A DNA stretch of 64,000 nt from Gilliamella sp. wkB178 (GCF_001690705.1 NZ_LZGK01000011.1:62001-126000), one strand, 5' to 3'. Shown: positions 19,373 to 29,932, counted from the first letter of the stretch. Notes: generated from the letters alone by a model not told the origin. Made by a program: numbers and translations.

Positions 19373-20704
19373 TTATTGAGTATAACTTGATTTATGTTTC
19401 GAAGTAGCCTGCCTGTTAGCTAGTTTACCACTATTTGCTTTGCCATTACTTTTATTTGTTGATGCAGAGCGATTATTGGCTGACCGCGATTTATTTGCTG
19501 CCCGGCGCGGTGGCGTTTTTTTTGCCGGTTCAGCTTTAATAGTTGGATCAACGGCAAAGCCTGGAGTAGTTAATTCCGGGATCGGCATTTTAATTAATTT
19601 TTCAATGGCTTTCAGTTGTGGCAACTCATCAATACAAACTAACGAGATGGCCTGCCCTTGGTTTTGTGCCCGCCCGGTGCGACCAATGCGGTGCACATAA
19701 TCCTCGGCCACTTGTGGCAGTTCATAGTTAACCACATAAGGTAATAATTCAATATCCAAACCCCGCGCGGCAATATCGGTGGCTACTAAAGCGCGAATTT
19801 GGCCACTTTTAAAATCGGCTAAGGCTTTGGTGCGCGCACCTTGGCTTTTATTGCCGTGGATCGCTGCAGCTTTAATGCCATCTTTAGTTAATTGCTCGGC
19901 TAAGTGGTTAGCACCATATTTAGTGCGGGTAAAGATCAACACTTGTTGCCATTGATTTTTGCCAATTAAGTAAGACAGCAGTTCGCGTTTACGGCGTTTA
20001 TCGACTCGATGGACATATTGGGTGATCTGCTCGGAGGCACTGTTAGTTTTAGCCACCGCAATGGACTGTGGATCATATAAAATAGATTTGGCTAACACTT
20101 TAATGTCATTCGAAAAAGTGGCCGAAAACATCAGGTTTTGGCGTTTTTTAGGTAACTTGGCAATCACGCGGCGAATATCATGAATAAAGCCCATATCTAA
20201 CATACGATCGGCTTCATCCAGCACTAACACTTTAACGGTAGCTAAATCAACAGCATTTTGTTGCACTAAATCCAATAACCGCCCCGGCGTAGCAATTAAG
20301 ATGTCCACCCCACCCCGTAACTTCATCATTTGTGGATTAATACTAACGCCACCAAACACCACCAATGAACGAATTGGCAAATAGCGACTATAATCGCGAA
20401 TATTGTCACCTATTTGTGCCGCCAGTTCCCGAGTTGGGGCTAAAATCAGCGCATATAATGGCCGTTTACCCTTTTTAGCTTCAGGTTTATTACTGACATT
20501 GGCTTGTTGATCCAACAATTGTTGCAAAATTGGCAAACCAAAGCCGGCGGTTTTACCGGTGCCAGTTTGGGCACTGGCCATTAAATCTTTACCGGATAAA
20601 ATAACAGGAATGGCTTGTTGTTGAATGGGGGTTGGTTGTGTATAGTTTTGTTCTTGAATAGCTTGTAAAATCTTAGCGTCTAAGCCAAGAGAGTCGAATG
20701 ACAT
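19373..20704 (-). CDS. rhlE: ATP-dependent RNA helicase RhlE
   Basis: 443-residue DEAD-box helicase. Motifs in order: Q motif ([13 protein letters not shown]), Walker [30 protein letters not shown] within [18 protein letters not shown] in MFSATFS, ARGLDI and HRIGRTGRA. The C-terminal tail from about residue 385 is a basic Ser/Asn/Lys-rich region ([16 protein letters not shown]) as in RhlE, used in other bacteria for RNA binding. Likely roles are ribosome assembly and RNA decay. Confidence 0.94.
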   Translation of the reverse strand: MSFDSLGLDAKILQAIQEQNYTQPTPIQQQAIPVILSGKDLMASAQTGTGKTAGFGLPILQQLLDQQANVSNKPEAKKGKRPLYALILAPTRELAAQIGDNIRDYSRYLPIRSLVVFGGVSINPQMMKLRGGVDILIATPGRLLDLVQQNAVDLATVKVLVLDEADRMLDMGFIHDIRRVIAKLPKKRQNLMFSATFSNDIKVLAKSILYDPQSIAVAKTNSASEQITQYVHRVDKRRKRELLSYLIGKNQWQQVLIFTRTKYGANHLAEQLTKDGIKAAAIHGNKSQGARTKALADFKSGQIRALVATDIAARGLDIELLPYVVNYELPQVAEDYVHRIGRTGRAQNQGQAISLVCIDELPQLKAIEKLIKMPIPELTTPGFAVDPTIKAEPAKKTPPRRAANKSRSANNRSASTNKSNGKANSGKLANRQATSKHKSSYTQ

Positions 20705-20938
20705 GCAATGTTCCTAAATAAAAAAAAAATGAATGAATAATTCGTTAGTATTATAAAGCAATTCGCTATTTTTTTCTGGTTATTTCAATATTTGCTGAAC
20801 GAAAGTTACTTACCCACTGCTAAAGGTGTTATTAAATCACCCATTAACAGTCAGCATTAAATGGTGAAAAATTGTTTTCATAAATAAATAGTGCTAAGCT
20901 AAACACCATGATTTTCATTATATTTCTTGATGTTAGAC

Positions 20939-20961
20939 ATGATAATGGCATCTATTATCAT
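20939..20961. promoter_or_regulatory. Fur-like operator upstream of the nik-type operon
   Basis: Perfect inverted repeat ATGATAAT, 7-base spacer, ATTATCAT. The GATAAT-N7-ATTATC core has the same spacing as the outer hexamers of the classic 19-bp Fur box. It ends about 50 bp before the nikA start. It does not fit the GTATGA-N16-TCATAC NikR site. Binding by Fur or a relative is inference. Confidence 0.5.
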
Positions 20962-21013
20962 TTCAAGTTATGTTAATATTTCTCCCTTTAAAACACTAAC
21001 ATAGGGATTGAGT

Positions 21014-22579
21014 ATGTATCTAAATTTTAGTCGCCTAAAAAAATACCTCATTATTTTAATGCTATCCTTATTTAGTCTGAACTGCTTAGCAAAAGATGAT
21101 CTTACCTTTGCTAACTTCCGTGATATTCGTGATTTAAACCCCCATCTTTATTCCGGCGAAATGTGGGCGCAAAATATGCTGTTTGAATCACTGGTGCATT
21201 ATAATGAAGATGGTAGTTTTTCACCTTGGTTGGCGGAAAGTTGGAGCATCTCTAATGACAGCAAAACCTATACTTTTAAACTCAGGCAAGATGTTACCTT
21301 TAGCGACGGCGCTAAGTTTGATGCCCATAGTGCCAAATTAAATTGGGATGCCGTATTAGCCAATAAAGTCCGCCACACTTGGCTAGAAATGGTGCGCTTA
21401 ATTACCGAAGTTAAAGCTGTGGATGACTATACTCTGCAAGTTAATCTTTCTGAGCCTTATTATCCATTTTTAATTGAAATTGCCGTTACCCGGCCAATGC
21501 GGTTTATCTCACCTAATTCAATGATAAATGGTACCACTAAAGATGGCGTTAAATCTTATATTGGCACCGGCCCTTATGTTTTAGGCGATCATAAAAAAGA
21601 TCAGTATGCGGTTTTTAACCAAAATCCGACTTATTGGGGCTCAAAACCACCAATTAAAACCATTACCATGAAAGTGATTGCCGACAATCAAAGCCGTTTG
21701 CTAGCGTTGGAAAACGGTGAAATTGATTTGATTTATGGCCAAAATATGGTGGATGCTGATTCCTTTGAGCGCTTTTCACATATGGATAACTTTCAAACCT
21801 TAATATCCAAACCGGTTTCTAGCCGGATGGTATTACTAAACACTACCCGCGCAATATTAAAAGATGCCAATGTGCGCCGTGCTCTTGAACATATCATCAA
21901 TAAAAATGATATTTCTACTGGCATTTTTAACGGTAGTGAAGCGCCAGCGGACACTTTAATGGCAACCAATATTCCTTATGCTAATATTGGCTTAAAACCC
22001 TATCAATATGACCCCAAATTAGCATCGCAACTTCTTGATGCTGCCGGATGGATCAAAGTAGCCGGACAAGATTATCGTTATCAAGATGGTAAACCTTTCG
22101 AGATCACCCTGTATTACAATAGTAATGCCACTTCACAAAAAACTATTGCCCAATACATGCAAGATGAATTTGCCCAAGTTGGTTTAAAATTGAATATTCA
22201 TGGTGAAGAAGAACAAGGTTATAGTGATCGACTAAAAATTGGTGACTTTGATATGGTGTTTGATATTTCATGGGGCATGCCGTACGATCCGCAATCATTC
22301 TTAGCGTCAATGAAGTTACCGGTGCATGGTGATTATATGGCTCAACAAGGGCTGGCGGAGAAAGCGCAGATTGATGCTAGTATTAGCAAAGCGCTTATTG
22401 CTACTGACGATAAAACGCGGCAACAACTTTATGCTTATGTGCTGGAAACATTGCATAATGAAGCAGTGTATATTCCGTTAACTTATGAACGTAATCGCGC
22501 TATTGCGATTAAATCATTACAAGGGATTGAATTTGCACCATCACAATTTGATATTCCATTTACAAAAATGCACTATTAA
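21014..22579 (+). CDS. nikA: nickel-type ABC transporter substrate-binding protein
   Basis: 521-residue periplasmic binding protein of the peptide/nickel family (SBP_bac_5). A signal peptide (KKYLIILMLSLFSLNCLAKD) is visible. It follows E. coli NikA in many stretches, for example DLNPHLYSGEMWAQNMLFE, IGTGPYVLGDHKKDQYAVFN and MVFDISWGMPYDPQSFLASM. The ATG at 21014 is preferred to a TTG at 21008 because GGGA lies 7 bases upstream of it. First gene of a five-gene operon and downstream of a Fur-like palindrome. The ligand could be nickel with a small chelator such as histidine, or another metallophore. Confidence 0.88.
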   Translation: MYLNFSRLKKYLIILMLSLFSLNCLAKDDLTFANFRDIRDLNPHLYSGEMWAQNMLFESLVHYNEDGSFSPWLAESWSISNDSKTYTFKLRQDVTFSDGAKFDAHSAKLNWDAVLANKVRHTWLEMVRLITEVKAVDDYTLQVNLSEPYYPFLIEIAVTRPMRFISPNSMINGTTKDGVKSYIGTGPYVLGDHKKDQYAVFNQNPTYWGSKPPIKTITMKVIADNQSRLLALENGEIDLIYGQNMVDADSFERFSHMDNFQTLISKPVSSRMVLLNTTRAILKDANVRRALEHIINKNDISTGIFNGSEAPADTLMATNIPYANIGLKPYQYDPKLASQLLDAAGWIKVAGQDYRYQDGKPFEITLYYNSNATSQKTIAQYMQDEFAQVGLKLNIHGEEEQGYSDRLKIGDFDMVFDISWGMPYDPQSFLASMKLPVHGDYMAQQGLAEKAQIDASISKALIATDDKTRQQLYAYVLETLHNEAVYIPLTYERNRAIAIKSLQGIEFAPSQFDIPFTKMHY

Positions 22580-22605
22580 ATTACTTATTTTATAAATTAT
22601 TACTG

Positions 22606-23550
22606 ATGCTCAATTATATAATTAAACGCTTACTCATGATGATCCCGATTTTAATTGGTATCACCTTTATCGCTTTCATATTGATTAATTTAGCCCCTTC
22701 TGATCCGGCTGAAGTTGCGTTGCGTTTAAATGACATCATGCCAACAGCCGACGCCATTGAGAGTATGCGCCAAGAACTTGGTTTAAACCAACCTTTTTGG
22801 AACCGTTATTTCAGCTGGCTGTATAACGTTTTGCATCTTGATTTTGGGCGATCATTTGTTTATCGGGATCGGCTAGTTTGGGATGAAATGATCCGCTCAT
22901 TAAAACCTACCTTAATTTTGGCTTTATCAGCGTTTGTATTTACCTTAAGCATCAGTTTAGTGCTTGGAGTGTTAGCAGCTATTTTTGCCAACTCCGTGTT
23001 TGACCATGGCTTACGTATTATTATTTTTTTAGGCACTGCCATGCCTAGCTATTGGTTAGGGTTATTACTAATTTGGTTCTTTGCCAATTACTGCGGTTGG
23101 TTACCAACTGGTGGCTATGGCAGTTGGCAAAATTTAATCTTGCCGACTATCACCTTGTCATTTGTTTACATTTCCACCTATATTCGTTTTATCCGTAACA
23201 ATATGCTGGAAAATATGCACGACTATTATATTTTTTATGCCCGCTGCCGTGGTTTAAGCAAGCCGAAAATCATCCTCAAACATGTCTTAGTTAATTCATT
23301 GCATACCACTATTACTGCACTCGGCATGACCATTCCGCAACTGATTGCCGGTTCGTTTGTGGTGGAGTATATTTTTTCCTGGCCGGGCCTTGGGCGCTTA
23401 TGTATTGCTGCTATTATGAATCGTGATTATCCGGTTATTCAAGCCTATATTTTAATTATGGCAATTTTGTTTGTGGTGTGTAATTTCATTGTGGATGTGT
23501 TACATCAATTGCTCGATCCCAGATTACGTGATAGTGGTGGTATGGCATGA
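22606..23550 (+). CDS. nikB: nickel-type ABC transporter permease NikB
   Basis: 314-residue inner-membrane permease, six predicted membrane segments, with the binding-protein-dependent transport motif around ARCRGLSKPKIILKHVLVNS (EAA loop). It lies 26 bp after nikA and its stop overlaps the nikC start (4 bp), indicating translational coupling. Confidence 0.88.
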   Translation: MLNYIIKRLLMMIPILIGITFIAFILINLAPSDPAEVALRLNDIMPTADAIESMRQELGLNQPFWNRYFSWLYNVLHLDFGRSFVYRDRLVWDEMIRSLKPTLILALSAFVFTLSISLVLGVLAAIFANSVFDHGLRIIIFLGTAMPSYWLGLLLIWFFANYCGWLPTGGYGSWQNLILPTITLSFVYISTYIRFIRNNMLENMHDYYIFYARCRGLSKPKIILKHVLVNSLHTTITALGMTIPQLIAGSFVVEYIFSWPGLGRLCIAAIMNRDYPVIQAYILIMAILFVVCNFIVDVLHQLLDPRLRDSGGMA

Positions 23551-24380
23551 ATCTATTACCACAACTTATTAAAAATAAAACGGCACTATGTTGTTTAATC
23601 ATCATAGCCATAATTATCATTTTGGGGGTTTTGGCACCTTATATTGCCCCGTTCGATCCTAACAAAATCCACATTATGCATAAATATGCCGGCATTTCGG
23701 CCGTACATTGGTTAGGCTGTGATCACTTAGGTCGCGATATTTTGTCACGGCTATTATATGGCATTCGCGCAACCGTGTTTTTATCTTTACTGACAATGAT
23801 TATTACTATTGTGATCGGTTCGCTTATAGGCTTAATTTCCGGCTACCATCGCGGCAAACTTGATGAATGTATAATGCGATTGTGCGATATTATGCTGTCA
23901 TTCCCGAGCCAAGTGATGATACTCGCCATTGTCGGCATGTTGGGGGTTGGCATTGAAAACGTGATCATTGCCAATATTGTGGTGAAATGGGCTTGGTATA
24001 GCCGCATGATTCGTAGTTCAGTGATTAAATACAGTCGCAAAAACTATATTCTGTTCTCCCGTGCGATTGGTGCCCCACCTGCATTTATTATTCGCCACCA
24101 TTTATTACCTAACGTAATGTCAGAATTAGTTGTATTAGCAACGCTGGACACCGGTTGGGTGATTTTAAATATTTCGGCACTTTCTTTTATTGGTCTTGGC
24201 GTGCAAGCGCCAACCGCGGAATGGGGATTAATGTTAAGCGAAGCCAAAAATGTAATGGTGCAACACCCTATGCAAATGGTCTTCCCTGGTATAGCGATAT
24301 TAGTGGTAGTGGCAGCATTTAATATGCTTGGTGATTGTTTGCGTGACATTCTTGACCCAAAGGGGCAAAAACATGAATAA
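23547..24380 (+). CDS. nikC: nickel-type ABC transporter permease NikC
   Basis: 277-residue partner permease with the N-terminal OppC-like segment and WLGCDHLGRDILSRLLYGIR, the signature of the DppC/NikC group. The EAA loop is at FSRAIGAPPAFIIRHHLLPN. Overlaps nikB by 4 bp and nikD by 8 bp. Confidence 0.88.
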   Translation: MNLLPQLIKNKTALCCLIIIAIIIILGVLAPYIAPFDPNKIHIMHKYAGISAVHWLGCDHLGRDILSRLLYGIRATVFLSLLTMIITIVIGSLIGLISGYHRGKLDECIMRLCDIMLSFPSQVMILAIVGMLGVGIENVIIANIVVKWAWYSRMIRSSVIKYSRKNYILFSRAIGAPPAFIIRHHLLPNVMSELVVLATLDTGWVILNISALSFIGLGVQAPTAEWGLMLSEAKNVMVQHPMQMVFPGIAILVVVAAFNMLGDCLRDILDPKGQKHE

Positions 24381-25239
24381 TCCATTGCTCACAGTAAACA
24401 ACCTCACCGTTGCTCTGAATAATGGCAAGGTGTTACTTAATGATATTTCGTTTACGGTCGCCCATAATCAATGCTTGGGCATAGTCGGCGAAAGTGGCAG
24501 TGGTAAAAGCCTAACTATTAAGACGATTATTGGTTTGTTAGAGCCCTACTTTTCGATTCAGGGGCAAGTCCTATTTGCACCCCAGCAAAACCAACTTAAC
24601 TTAGCTAAATCGGGTGATTTGCTTAAACAAACCCCGGAAACCTTACGCCGTATTCGTGGCAAAATAATTGCAGTGATCTTACAACACCCTATGAATGCCT
24701 TTGATCCTTTATATCGCATTGGCGATCAGATTATTGAAACCTTAATGGCACACCAAGCAATCAGTAAAAAAGCAGCCATGACTAAAGCACTAAATATGAT
24801 TACTGACGTAGGATTAACCGACCCGAAACAAATATTTAATAAATATCCGCATCAATTAAGTGGTGGTATGTTACAGCGTATAATGATTGGTATTGCGTTA
24901 ATGCTGGAACCAGAGTTAATTATTGCCGATGAACCTACAACCGCATTAGATTCAATTAGCCAATACCACATTTTAAAAATGTTTGAAAAAATTAAACAAC
25001 AAGCACAAACAGCTATGATTGTTATCTCGCATGATTTAGGGGTCATTCATCATATTGCCGATCATATTTTAGTCATGCATCAAGGCACAATTGTTGAACA
25101 AGGCAGCCGCGATCACATTTTTCACCATGCAAGCAGTGAATATACCCACCGTTTAATCAATGCACGCTTACAACTGTTAACTAAATTTAATGCCATTATT
25201 CACCCTAAAGCGTCAAAATCAACGAGGGAGTGTTGCTAA
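24373..25239 (+). CDS. nikD: nickel-type ABC transporter ATPase NikD
   Basis: 288 residues from the ATG at 24373 (AGGGG 7 bases upstream, inside nikC). Walker A GESGSGKS, signature LSGGMLQR, Walker B LIIADEPTTALD, switch His in VISHDLGV. As in other NikD/DppD proteins the signature has GGM. A non-coding-looking upstream extension of the frame (MVIVCVTFL) is rejected because it would overlap nikC by more than 50 bp. Confidence 0.88.
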   Translation: MNNPLLTVNNLTVALNNGKVLLNDISFTVAHNQCLGIVGESGSGKSLTIKTIIGLLEPYFSIQGQVLFAPQQNQLNLAKSGDLLKQTPETLRRIRGKIIAVILQHPMNAFDPLYRIGDQIIETLMAHQAISKKAAMTKALNMITDVGLTDPKQIFNKYPHQLSGGMLQRIMIGIALMLEPELIIADEPTTALDSISQYHILKMFEKIKQQAQTAMIVISHDLGVIHHIADHILVMHQGTIVEQGSRDHIFHHASSEYTHRLINARLQLLTKFNAIIHPKASKSTRECC

Positions 25240-26019
25240 ATGTCTGCGTTATTACAGCTTGAAAATGTAAGCAAAGCTTATAGGCAACCGCAGCAAGGGT
25301 TATTTAATCGCCAAAAAACGCCGGTCATCAACAACGTTTCCTTTAGTTTAAAGCAAGGTGAATGCCTGGGTATTATTGGTGCAAGTGGCAGTGGCAAAAG
25401 TACACTGGGTAAACTAATTTTAGGTTTAGAGAAGCCCGACCATGGCAAGATTTACTTTGATGGTCATGAAATGCAAACCCGTACATGGCGCAAATTACAA
25501 CTACAACGGCAATTAAGTGCCGTATTTCAAGATTATAATGCCTCGGTCAATCCTTATTTTAAGGTAGCGCAGATTATTGGCGAGCCGATTGCTATTTACA
25601 CTAACATGTCCAAAAAAGATCGCCAACAACGCATAGAACAATTGCTAGAACAAGTTGGTTTGGATCACAGCTTTTATCATCGTTTTCCTCATGAAATCAG
25701 TGGTGGCCAATTGCAACGCGTGTGCATTGCGCGGGCAATTGCTTGTGATCCTAAATTCATCTTATTCGATGAAGCCGTAAGTTCTTTAGATATTTCGGTA
25801 CAAACACAAATTTTGGCTTTATTAGCTGAGTTACAAAAACAGTTAAACCTTACTGCTATTTTTATTAGCCACGATTTAACTACCATCACCTATTTATGTA
25901 ATCGCGTTATATTTTTCCAACATGGCACAATCGTCGAGAGTATTGATGATATTACGCAACTTAAGCAGGTGCAAAACAGTTATTCAAAGCAACTTTTGCA
26001 ATCAATTCTAGGTTTTTAG
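25240..26019 (+). CDS. nikE: nickel-type ABC transporter ATPase NikE
   Basis: 259-residue second ATPase starting at the base after the nikD stop. Walker A GASGSGKST, signature ISGGQLQRVCIARA, Walker B ILFDEAVSSLD, switch FISHDLTT. The EAVSSLD form, rather than EPTSALD, is shared with E. coli NikE (EAVSNLD), which supports a nickel-type transporter over a dipeptide one. Confidence 0.88.
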   Translation: MSALLQLENVSKAYRQPQQGLFNRQKTPVINNVSFSLKQGECLGIIGASGSGKSTLGKLILGLEKPDHGKIYFDGHEMQTRTWRKLQLQRQLSAVFQDYNASVNPYFKVAQIIGEPIAIYTNMSKKDRQQRIEQLLEQVGLDHSFYHRFPHEISGGQLQRVCIARAIACDPKFILFDEAVSSLDISVQTQILALLAELQKQLNLTAIFISHDLTTITYLCNRVIFFQHGTIVESIDDITQLKQVQNSYSKQLLQSILGF

Positions 26020-26020
26020 C

Positions 26021-27349
26021 ATGATGACAACCGCAACACCGCTTCATAAACAATATCGCTTTAAAAATTACCTGGCATTAGTGATCCCTTTTATTATTTC
26101 AACCATTACTACTCCACTACTAGGTGTGGTCGATACCGCTTTAGTCGGCCATTTACCCAACCCGGCTTTTATTGCCGGCATAGCTGTGGGTGCGGTTATT
26201 TTTAATACTATTTATTGGTTATTTGGTTTTTTGCGGGTGAGCACCACCGGTTTTGCCGCCCAGGCTTTAGATGATCCGATGTTATTAAGATCATCCCTGA
26301 TCCGGCCGTTATTTATTGCGATCTTTTTAGGCATTTGCTTCATTGTTTTTCAAAAGCTGATTTTTGCCGCCTCCATGCAAGTTATACAACCTAATGATGA
26401 AGTCAAACATTATGCGAATATCTATTTTAGCATCCTAATTTGGGGCGCCCCTTTTGTGCTAATCAATTACGTTTTAGTGGGTTGGTTAATGGGCATGGCA
26501 AAAGTGAAAGCAGTATTATTGTTACAAGTGCTTATTAATCTGCTTAACATAATTATGGCAATTATTTTTGTTTGGCAATTGCATTGGAACATTGAAGGTG
26601 TGGCCTTAGCAACCTTAAGTGCCCAAGTTATTTGTAGCTTATTGGGGGTTGGGTTTATCTTTGGTTATTTACCCAAGACTAAGCAAAAAACTGATCTAAG
26701 AGCAATTTTATCTTGGCAATCACTAAAAGGGGTGATTTTGGTCAATACCAATTTAATGATTCGTACCCTTTGCTTATTAATTGTCACCAATCATTTTATT
26801 GCTATCGGTTCGAGTTTTAACACCGAAGTTTTAGCCGCTAATGCCGTTTTATTCCAGATTCACTATTTAATGGCTTATATTTTTGATGGTTTTGCCAATG
26901 CTTCGAGTGTTTTTAGTGGCAAAGCTAAGGGCAATAAAGATCTAGTGTTATACAAACAAACCTTACATTGGTCACTACTTGCCTGCATCATCTGCCCGAT
27001 TATTTTAATCATACTGTGGATTGGCTTTGACACTTATATTATCAAGCTATTAACCAATCAAAATCAAATTATCGCCATCTGCCTTGATTACCAATATTGG
27101 TTAATTATCTTCCCGATAGTAGTGGCTGGTGGTCTGATTTATTATGGCGTTTTTTCCGGGATCAGCTACACCGCATCCATTCGTGATTCGATGATCTTAG
27201 CCCTAATATTATGGTTAGTTGCTCAATATGTTTGCGTGCCTATTTGGGGCAATAATGGTTTATGGCTGTCATATATATTATTTAGTCTGGGGCGCACGCT
27301 ATTTTTAGTAATTTGGATTAACCGATCTAAGCAACATATTTTGGCTTAA
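26021..27349 (+). CDS. MATE family efflux transporter, DinF-like
   Basis: 442 residues with twelve predicted membrane segments and the DinF-branch start (LVIPFIISTITTPLLGVVDTALVGHLP). MATE proteins export cationic or small organic compounds in exchange for H+ or Na+. It begins 1 bp after the nikE stop, so it is almost certainly in the same operon. Pairing an exporter with a metal-uptake ABC system would fit secretion of a metal chelator, but this is inference; a simple multidrug exporter is equally possible. Confidence 0.88.
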   Translation: MMTTATPLHKQYRFKNYLALVIPFIISTITTPLLGVVDTALVGHLPNPAFIAGIAVGAVIFNTIYWLFGFLRVSTTGFAAQALDDPMLLRSSLIRPLFIAIFLGICFIVFQKLIFAASMQVIQPNDEVKHYANIYFSILIWGAPFVLINYVLVGWLMGMAKVKAVLLLQVLINLLNIIMAIIFVWQLHWNIEGVALATLSAQVICSLLGVGFIFGYLPKTKQKTDLRAILSWQSLKGVILVNTNLMIRTLCLLIVTNHFIAIGSSFNTEVLAANAVLFQIHYLMAYIFDGFANASSVFSGKAKGNKDLVLYKQTLHWSLLACIICPIILIILWIGFDTYIIKLLTNQNQIIAICLDYQYWLIIFPIVVAGGLIYYGVFSGISYTASIRDSMILALILWLVAQYVCVPIWGNNGLWLSYILFSLGRTLFLVIWINRSKQHILA

Positions 27350-27408
27350 CTTGAATGAGGATCAACAATCTACTGTTAAACCGTCAATAACAGCTAGCAA
27401 CTCTAATA

Positions 27409-27867
27409 TTAATGCAATTGGTTAGCACTAAAGCGTTTTTCATCACCTAAATAGTTGATAAGGTAATTAATATAAAAAATATTAAAAATAATAACGTAAA
27501 AGAATTTGGTTTTTAATTTGATGTTGTATTCACCCAAACAATAATAAGTTAATACATATCGGGCAACATTTGCCCATTCAATCCACATAAACAGGCCAAT
27601 AAAATCAATAATGTCGTTAAGGTTTTTTAAATAAACCAACGCGGTTATAACACCGATTAAAGCAATAAAAAACGGGGCAAAGTACAACATAATTAACGTT
27701 TTAATAAAAGCATTACTTTTTACCTCTACACCCAGCAATTTTTTTATAGATTTATTAACTCTATAAATCCACACTAACTGATAAATACCTAATGTAATCA
27801 GTGTCCATATAATAAATTTAAAGGTGCCTAAGTTATTGGCTTTTTTCAATTCAACAATTGCGTTCAT
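27409..27867 (-). CDS. small membrane protein, DUF4234-like
   Basis: 152 residues with about four membrane segments. The N-terminal FKFIIWTLITLGIYQLVWIYRVNKSI resembles the TLGIY..W.Y motif of DUF4234/DUF898-type proteins, but I cannot confirm the family. Good ribosome site (AAAGGA) before the ATG. Function unknown. It follows the next secreted-protein gene on the same strand by about 50 bp. Confidence 0.65.
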   Translation of the reverse strand: MNAIVELKKANNLGTFKFIIWTLITLGIYQLVWIYRVNKSIKKLLGVEVKSNAFIKTLIMLYFAPFFIALIGVITALVYLKNLNDIIDFIGLFMWIEWANVARYVLTYYCLGEYNIKLKTKFFYVIIFNIFYINYLINYLGDEKRFSANQLH

Positions 27868-27920
27868 TTTGTTCCTTTAATGCTAGTTTAGTTAGCTGAG
27901 TTATTAGCCTTATAATAACT

Positions 27921-28274
27921 TTACTGTGGACTAATGCGATGACCAGTTGGATTTAAGTAGTGTTTTTTCACCCAACCCGATATATCTTCGGGATGGTCTT
28001 TCAAAAAGTACGTAACTGAATAAAAATTATCATAATCAGAATATACCACTAATGAAGAAATTTCATCAGATCGCAACACCGTATCGGTTTGGCAAGCTTC
28101 ATTTGGGGCTGAATATAAGTACACCTTTTCACCATTATTGCTTTCTAATTGATAGGTTTCAAGAGGATGAATTATCACCCTATTTTCTATAGCTTGTTGA
28201 TTTAATAATTCACAATCGGTAGCAGTGGCATAAACAGGTGTTAATAACAGCAACAAGTAAAATAGTTTTGACAT
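27921..28274 (-). CDS. small secreted protein, SH3-like, unknown function
   Basis: 117 residues with a signal peptide (FYLLLLLTPVYATATD) and two cysteines in the mature part, probably bonded. The stretch SGWVKKHYLNP resembles the end of bacterial SH3 domains (GWV...YL). AAGGT precedes the ATG. Divergent from clcA. No family is recognised with certainty. Confidence 0.65.
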   Translation of the reverse strand: MSKLFYLLLLLTPVYATATDCELLNQQAIENRVIIHPLETYQLESNNGEKVYLYSAPNEACQTDTVLRSDEISSLVVYSDYDNFYSVTYFLKDHPEDISGWVKKHYLNPTGHRISPQ

Positions 28275-28362
28275 ATTAAATACCTTAAAGGCAAGTTTAG
28301 CGCCTTGTTTTTCTCAATTATAATAGTAAAATCCCCAATTATTTCTTAAATCATTATGCACT

Positions 28363-29745
28363 GTGCCTAGTTATTCATCCATAAAAAAATACCTACAGCT
28401 TTTTCATAAGATCCAACGTATCGAAGAAAAAGCGCCACTAACGGTGTTAATCATTGCCGGCGTTATTGGCACCATTACCGGTATTATTGGTGTTCTATTT
28501 CAATATGCGGTCAATTGGGTCATCAGCATCCGCAAATTATTAATGTTACATCTATTTGATAATATTTGGCTCACTTACTTAACTATTTTTGGCATAACTG
28601 GGGCTATGGGGCTGGTTGCTTATTATTTAGTTAAACGCTTTGCACCGGAGTCGGGGGGTTCTGGTATTCCGGAAATTGAAGGTGCCTTGATGAACTTACG
28701 CCCGGTGCGCTGGCGTTATGTGCTGCCGGTTAAATTTATAGGTGGGCTCGGGGCTTTAGGTTCGGGCATGGTGTTAGGGCGTGAAGGCCCAACGGTACAG
28801 ATCGGTGGTAATATTGGCGCCATGATTTGTGATCTACTAAAAATAAGAAATAATGCTTACCGACATACTTTTTTAGCTACCGGTGCAGCCGCCGGGATCA
28901 CGGCTGCCTTTAATGCCCCGCTAGCTGGCATTTTATTTATTATTGAAGAAATGCGACCCCAGTTTCGTTACAGTTTAACTTCTATTAAAGCCATCTTTGT
29001 CGGTGTGATTATGGCAAGCATTATGTACCAATTCCTATTTAATCAAACCTCCGTGTTTCAAATTGGGCATTTTAATGCCGTGCCAATTCGGTCATTATGG
29101 CTATATTTAATTTTAGGGGTGTTATTTGGTGGTATTGGGGTGATTTCTAATAAATGCATCTTACTCATGCAAGATCGCTATCGCCAATTTTATCAACGCC
29201 ATTCTTACAACTTTTTAGTCACTGGCTTTCTATTGGCAGGTATTTTTGGCGTAATTAGCTTCGTTCTGCCTGAAATAACTGGCAGCGGTTTTGACTTTAT
29301 TCCAGATGCCACCGCCGGTAAATACGCCATTGGGGCCCTATTTTTGATTTTATTACTGCGTTTTATCACCACGGTTTTATGTTTCAGTTCCGGTGCTCCT
29401 GGTGGCATTTTTGCGCCAACTTTAGCACTTGGCACCACCATTGGGATTGTTTTTGGGTTATTCACTCAACAAATCTTCCCCAATTATCATATTGAACTTG
29501 GGGCTTGCGCTATTATCGGCATGGGGGGCTTATTTGCCGCCACCGTGCGCGCACCATTAACCGGCATAGTATTGGTAATGGAAATGTCGGATAACTACCA
29601 ACTAATACTACCCATGATTATCACTTGTTTAGGCGCAACCCTAATTGCCCAAGCATTAGGTGGTGCACCGCTCTACTCGGCCATATTAGAGCGGATTTTG
29701 TTAAGAAGTAAGGCGGCAAAGGCTGAAAAAACTGAGCAAACTTAA
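28363..29745 (+). CDS. clcA: ClC-type H+/Cl- exchange transporter
   Basis: 460-residue ClcA/EriC. Selectivity-filter motifs are visible: GGSGIPE near residue 100, GREGPTVQIGG with the gating glutamate, and GAPGGIFAP. It has the membrane-segment pattern of the ClC fold. In E. coli it supports acid resistance by exchanging two chloride ions for a proton. The start is a GTG; an ATG 7 bases upstream is out of frame. Confidence 0.93.
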   Translation: MPSYSSIKKYLQLFHKIQRIEEKAPLTVLIIAGVIGTITGIIGVLFQYAVNWVISIRKLLMLHLFDNIWLTYLTIFGITGAMGLVAYYLVKRFAPESGGSGIPEIEGALMNLRPVRWRYVLPVKFIGGLGALGSGMVLGREGPTVQIGGNIGAMICDLLKIRNNAYRHTFLATGAAAGITAAFNAPLAGILFIIEEMRPQFRYSLTSIKAIFVGVIMASIMYQFLFNQTSVFQIGHFNAVPIRSLWLYLILGVLFGGIGVISNKCILLMQDRYRQFYQRHSYNFLVTGFLLAGIFGVISFVLPEITGSGFDFIPDATAGKYAIGALFLILLLRFITTVLCFSSGAPGGIFAPTLALGTTIGIVFGLFTQQIFPNYHIELGACAIIGMGGLFAATVRAPLTGIVLVMEMSDNYQLILPMIITCLGATLIAQALGGAPLYSAILERILLRSKAAKAEKTEQT

Positions 29746-29886
29746 TTCGTTTTGGTCATTATTTATATAACAACCGTAAGTTAATTAATTGTTTATTGGC
29801 ATGTTGGCTATGAATCTAACTAGTGGCTTTTAATCTGTGATAAAAAATTAATTTGTGATATAGATAGAAGATTATTACTAATAATA

Positions 29887-29916
29887 TTGACTCTACAAAC
29901 GAGCTTATGCTATTGT
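29887..29916 (+). promoter_or_regulatory. candidate promoter of the licT-PTS unit
   Basis: TTGACT and TATTGT with an 18-base spacer, about 17 bp upstream of the RNA antiterminator site. Confidence 0.45.
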
Positions 29917-29932
29917 CGCCAATAGCAATGCA

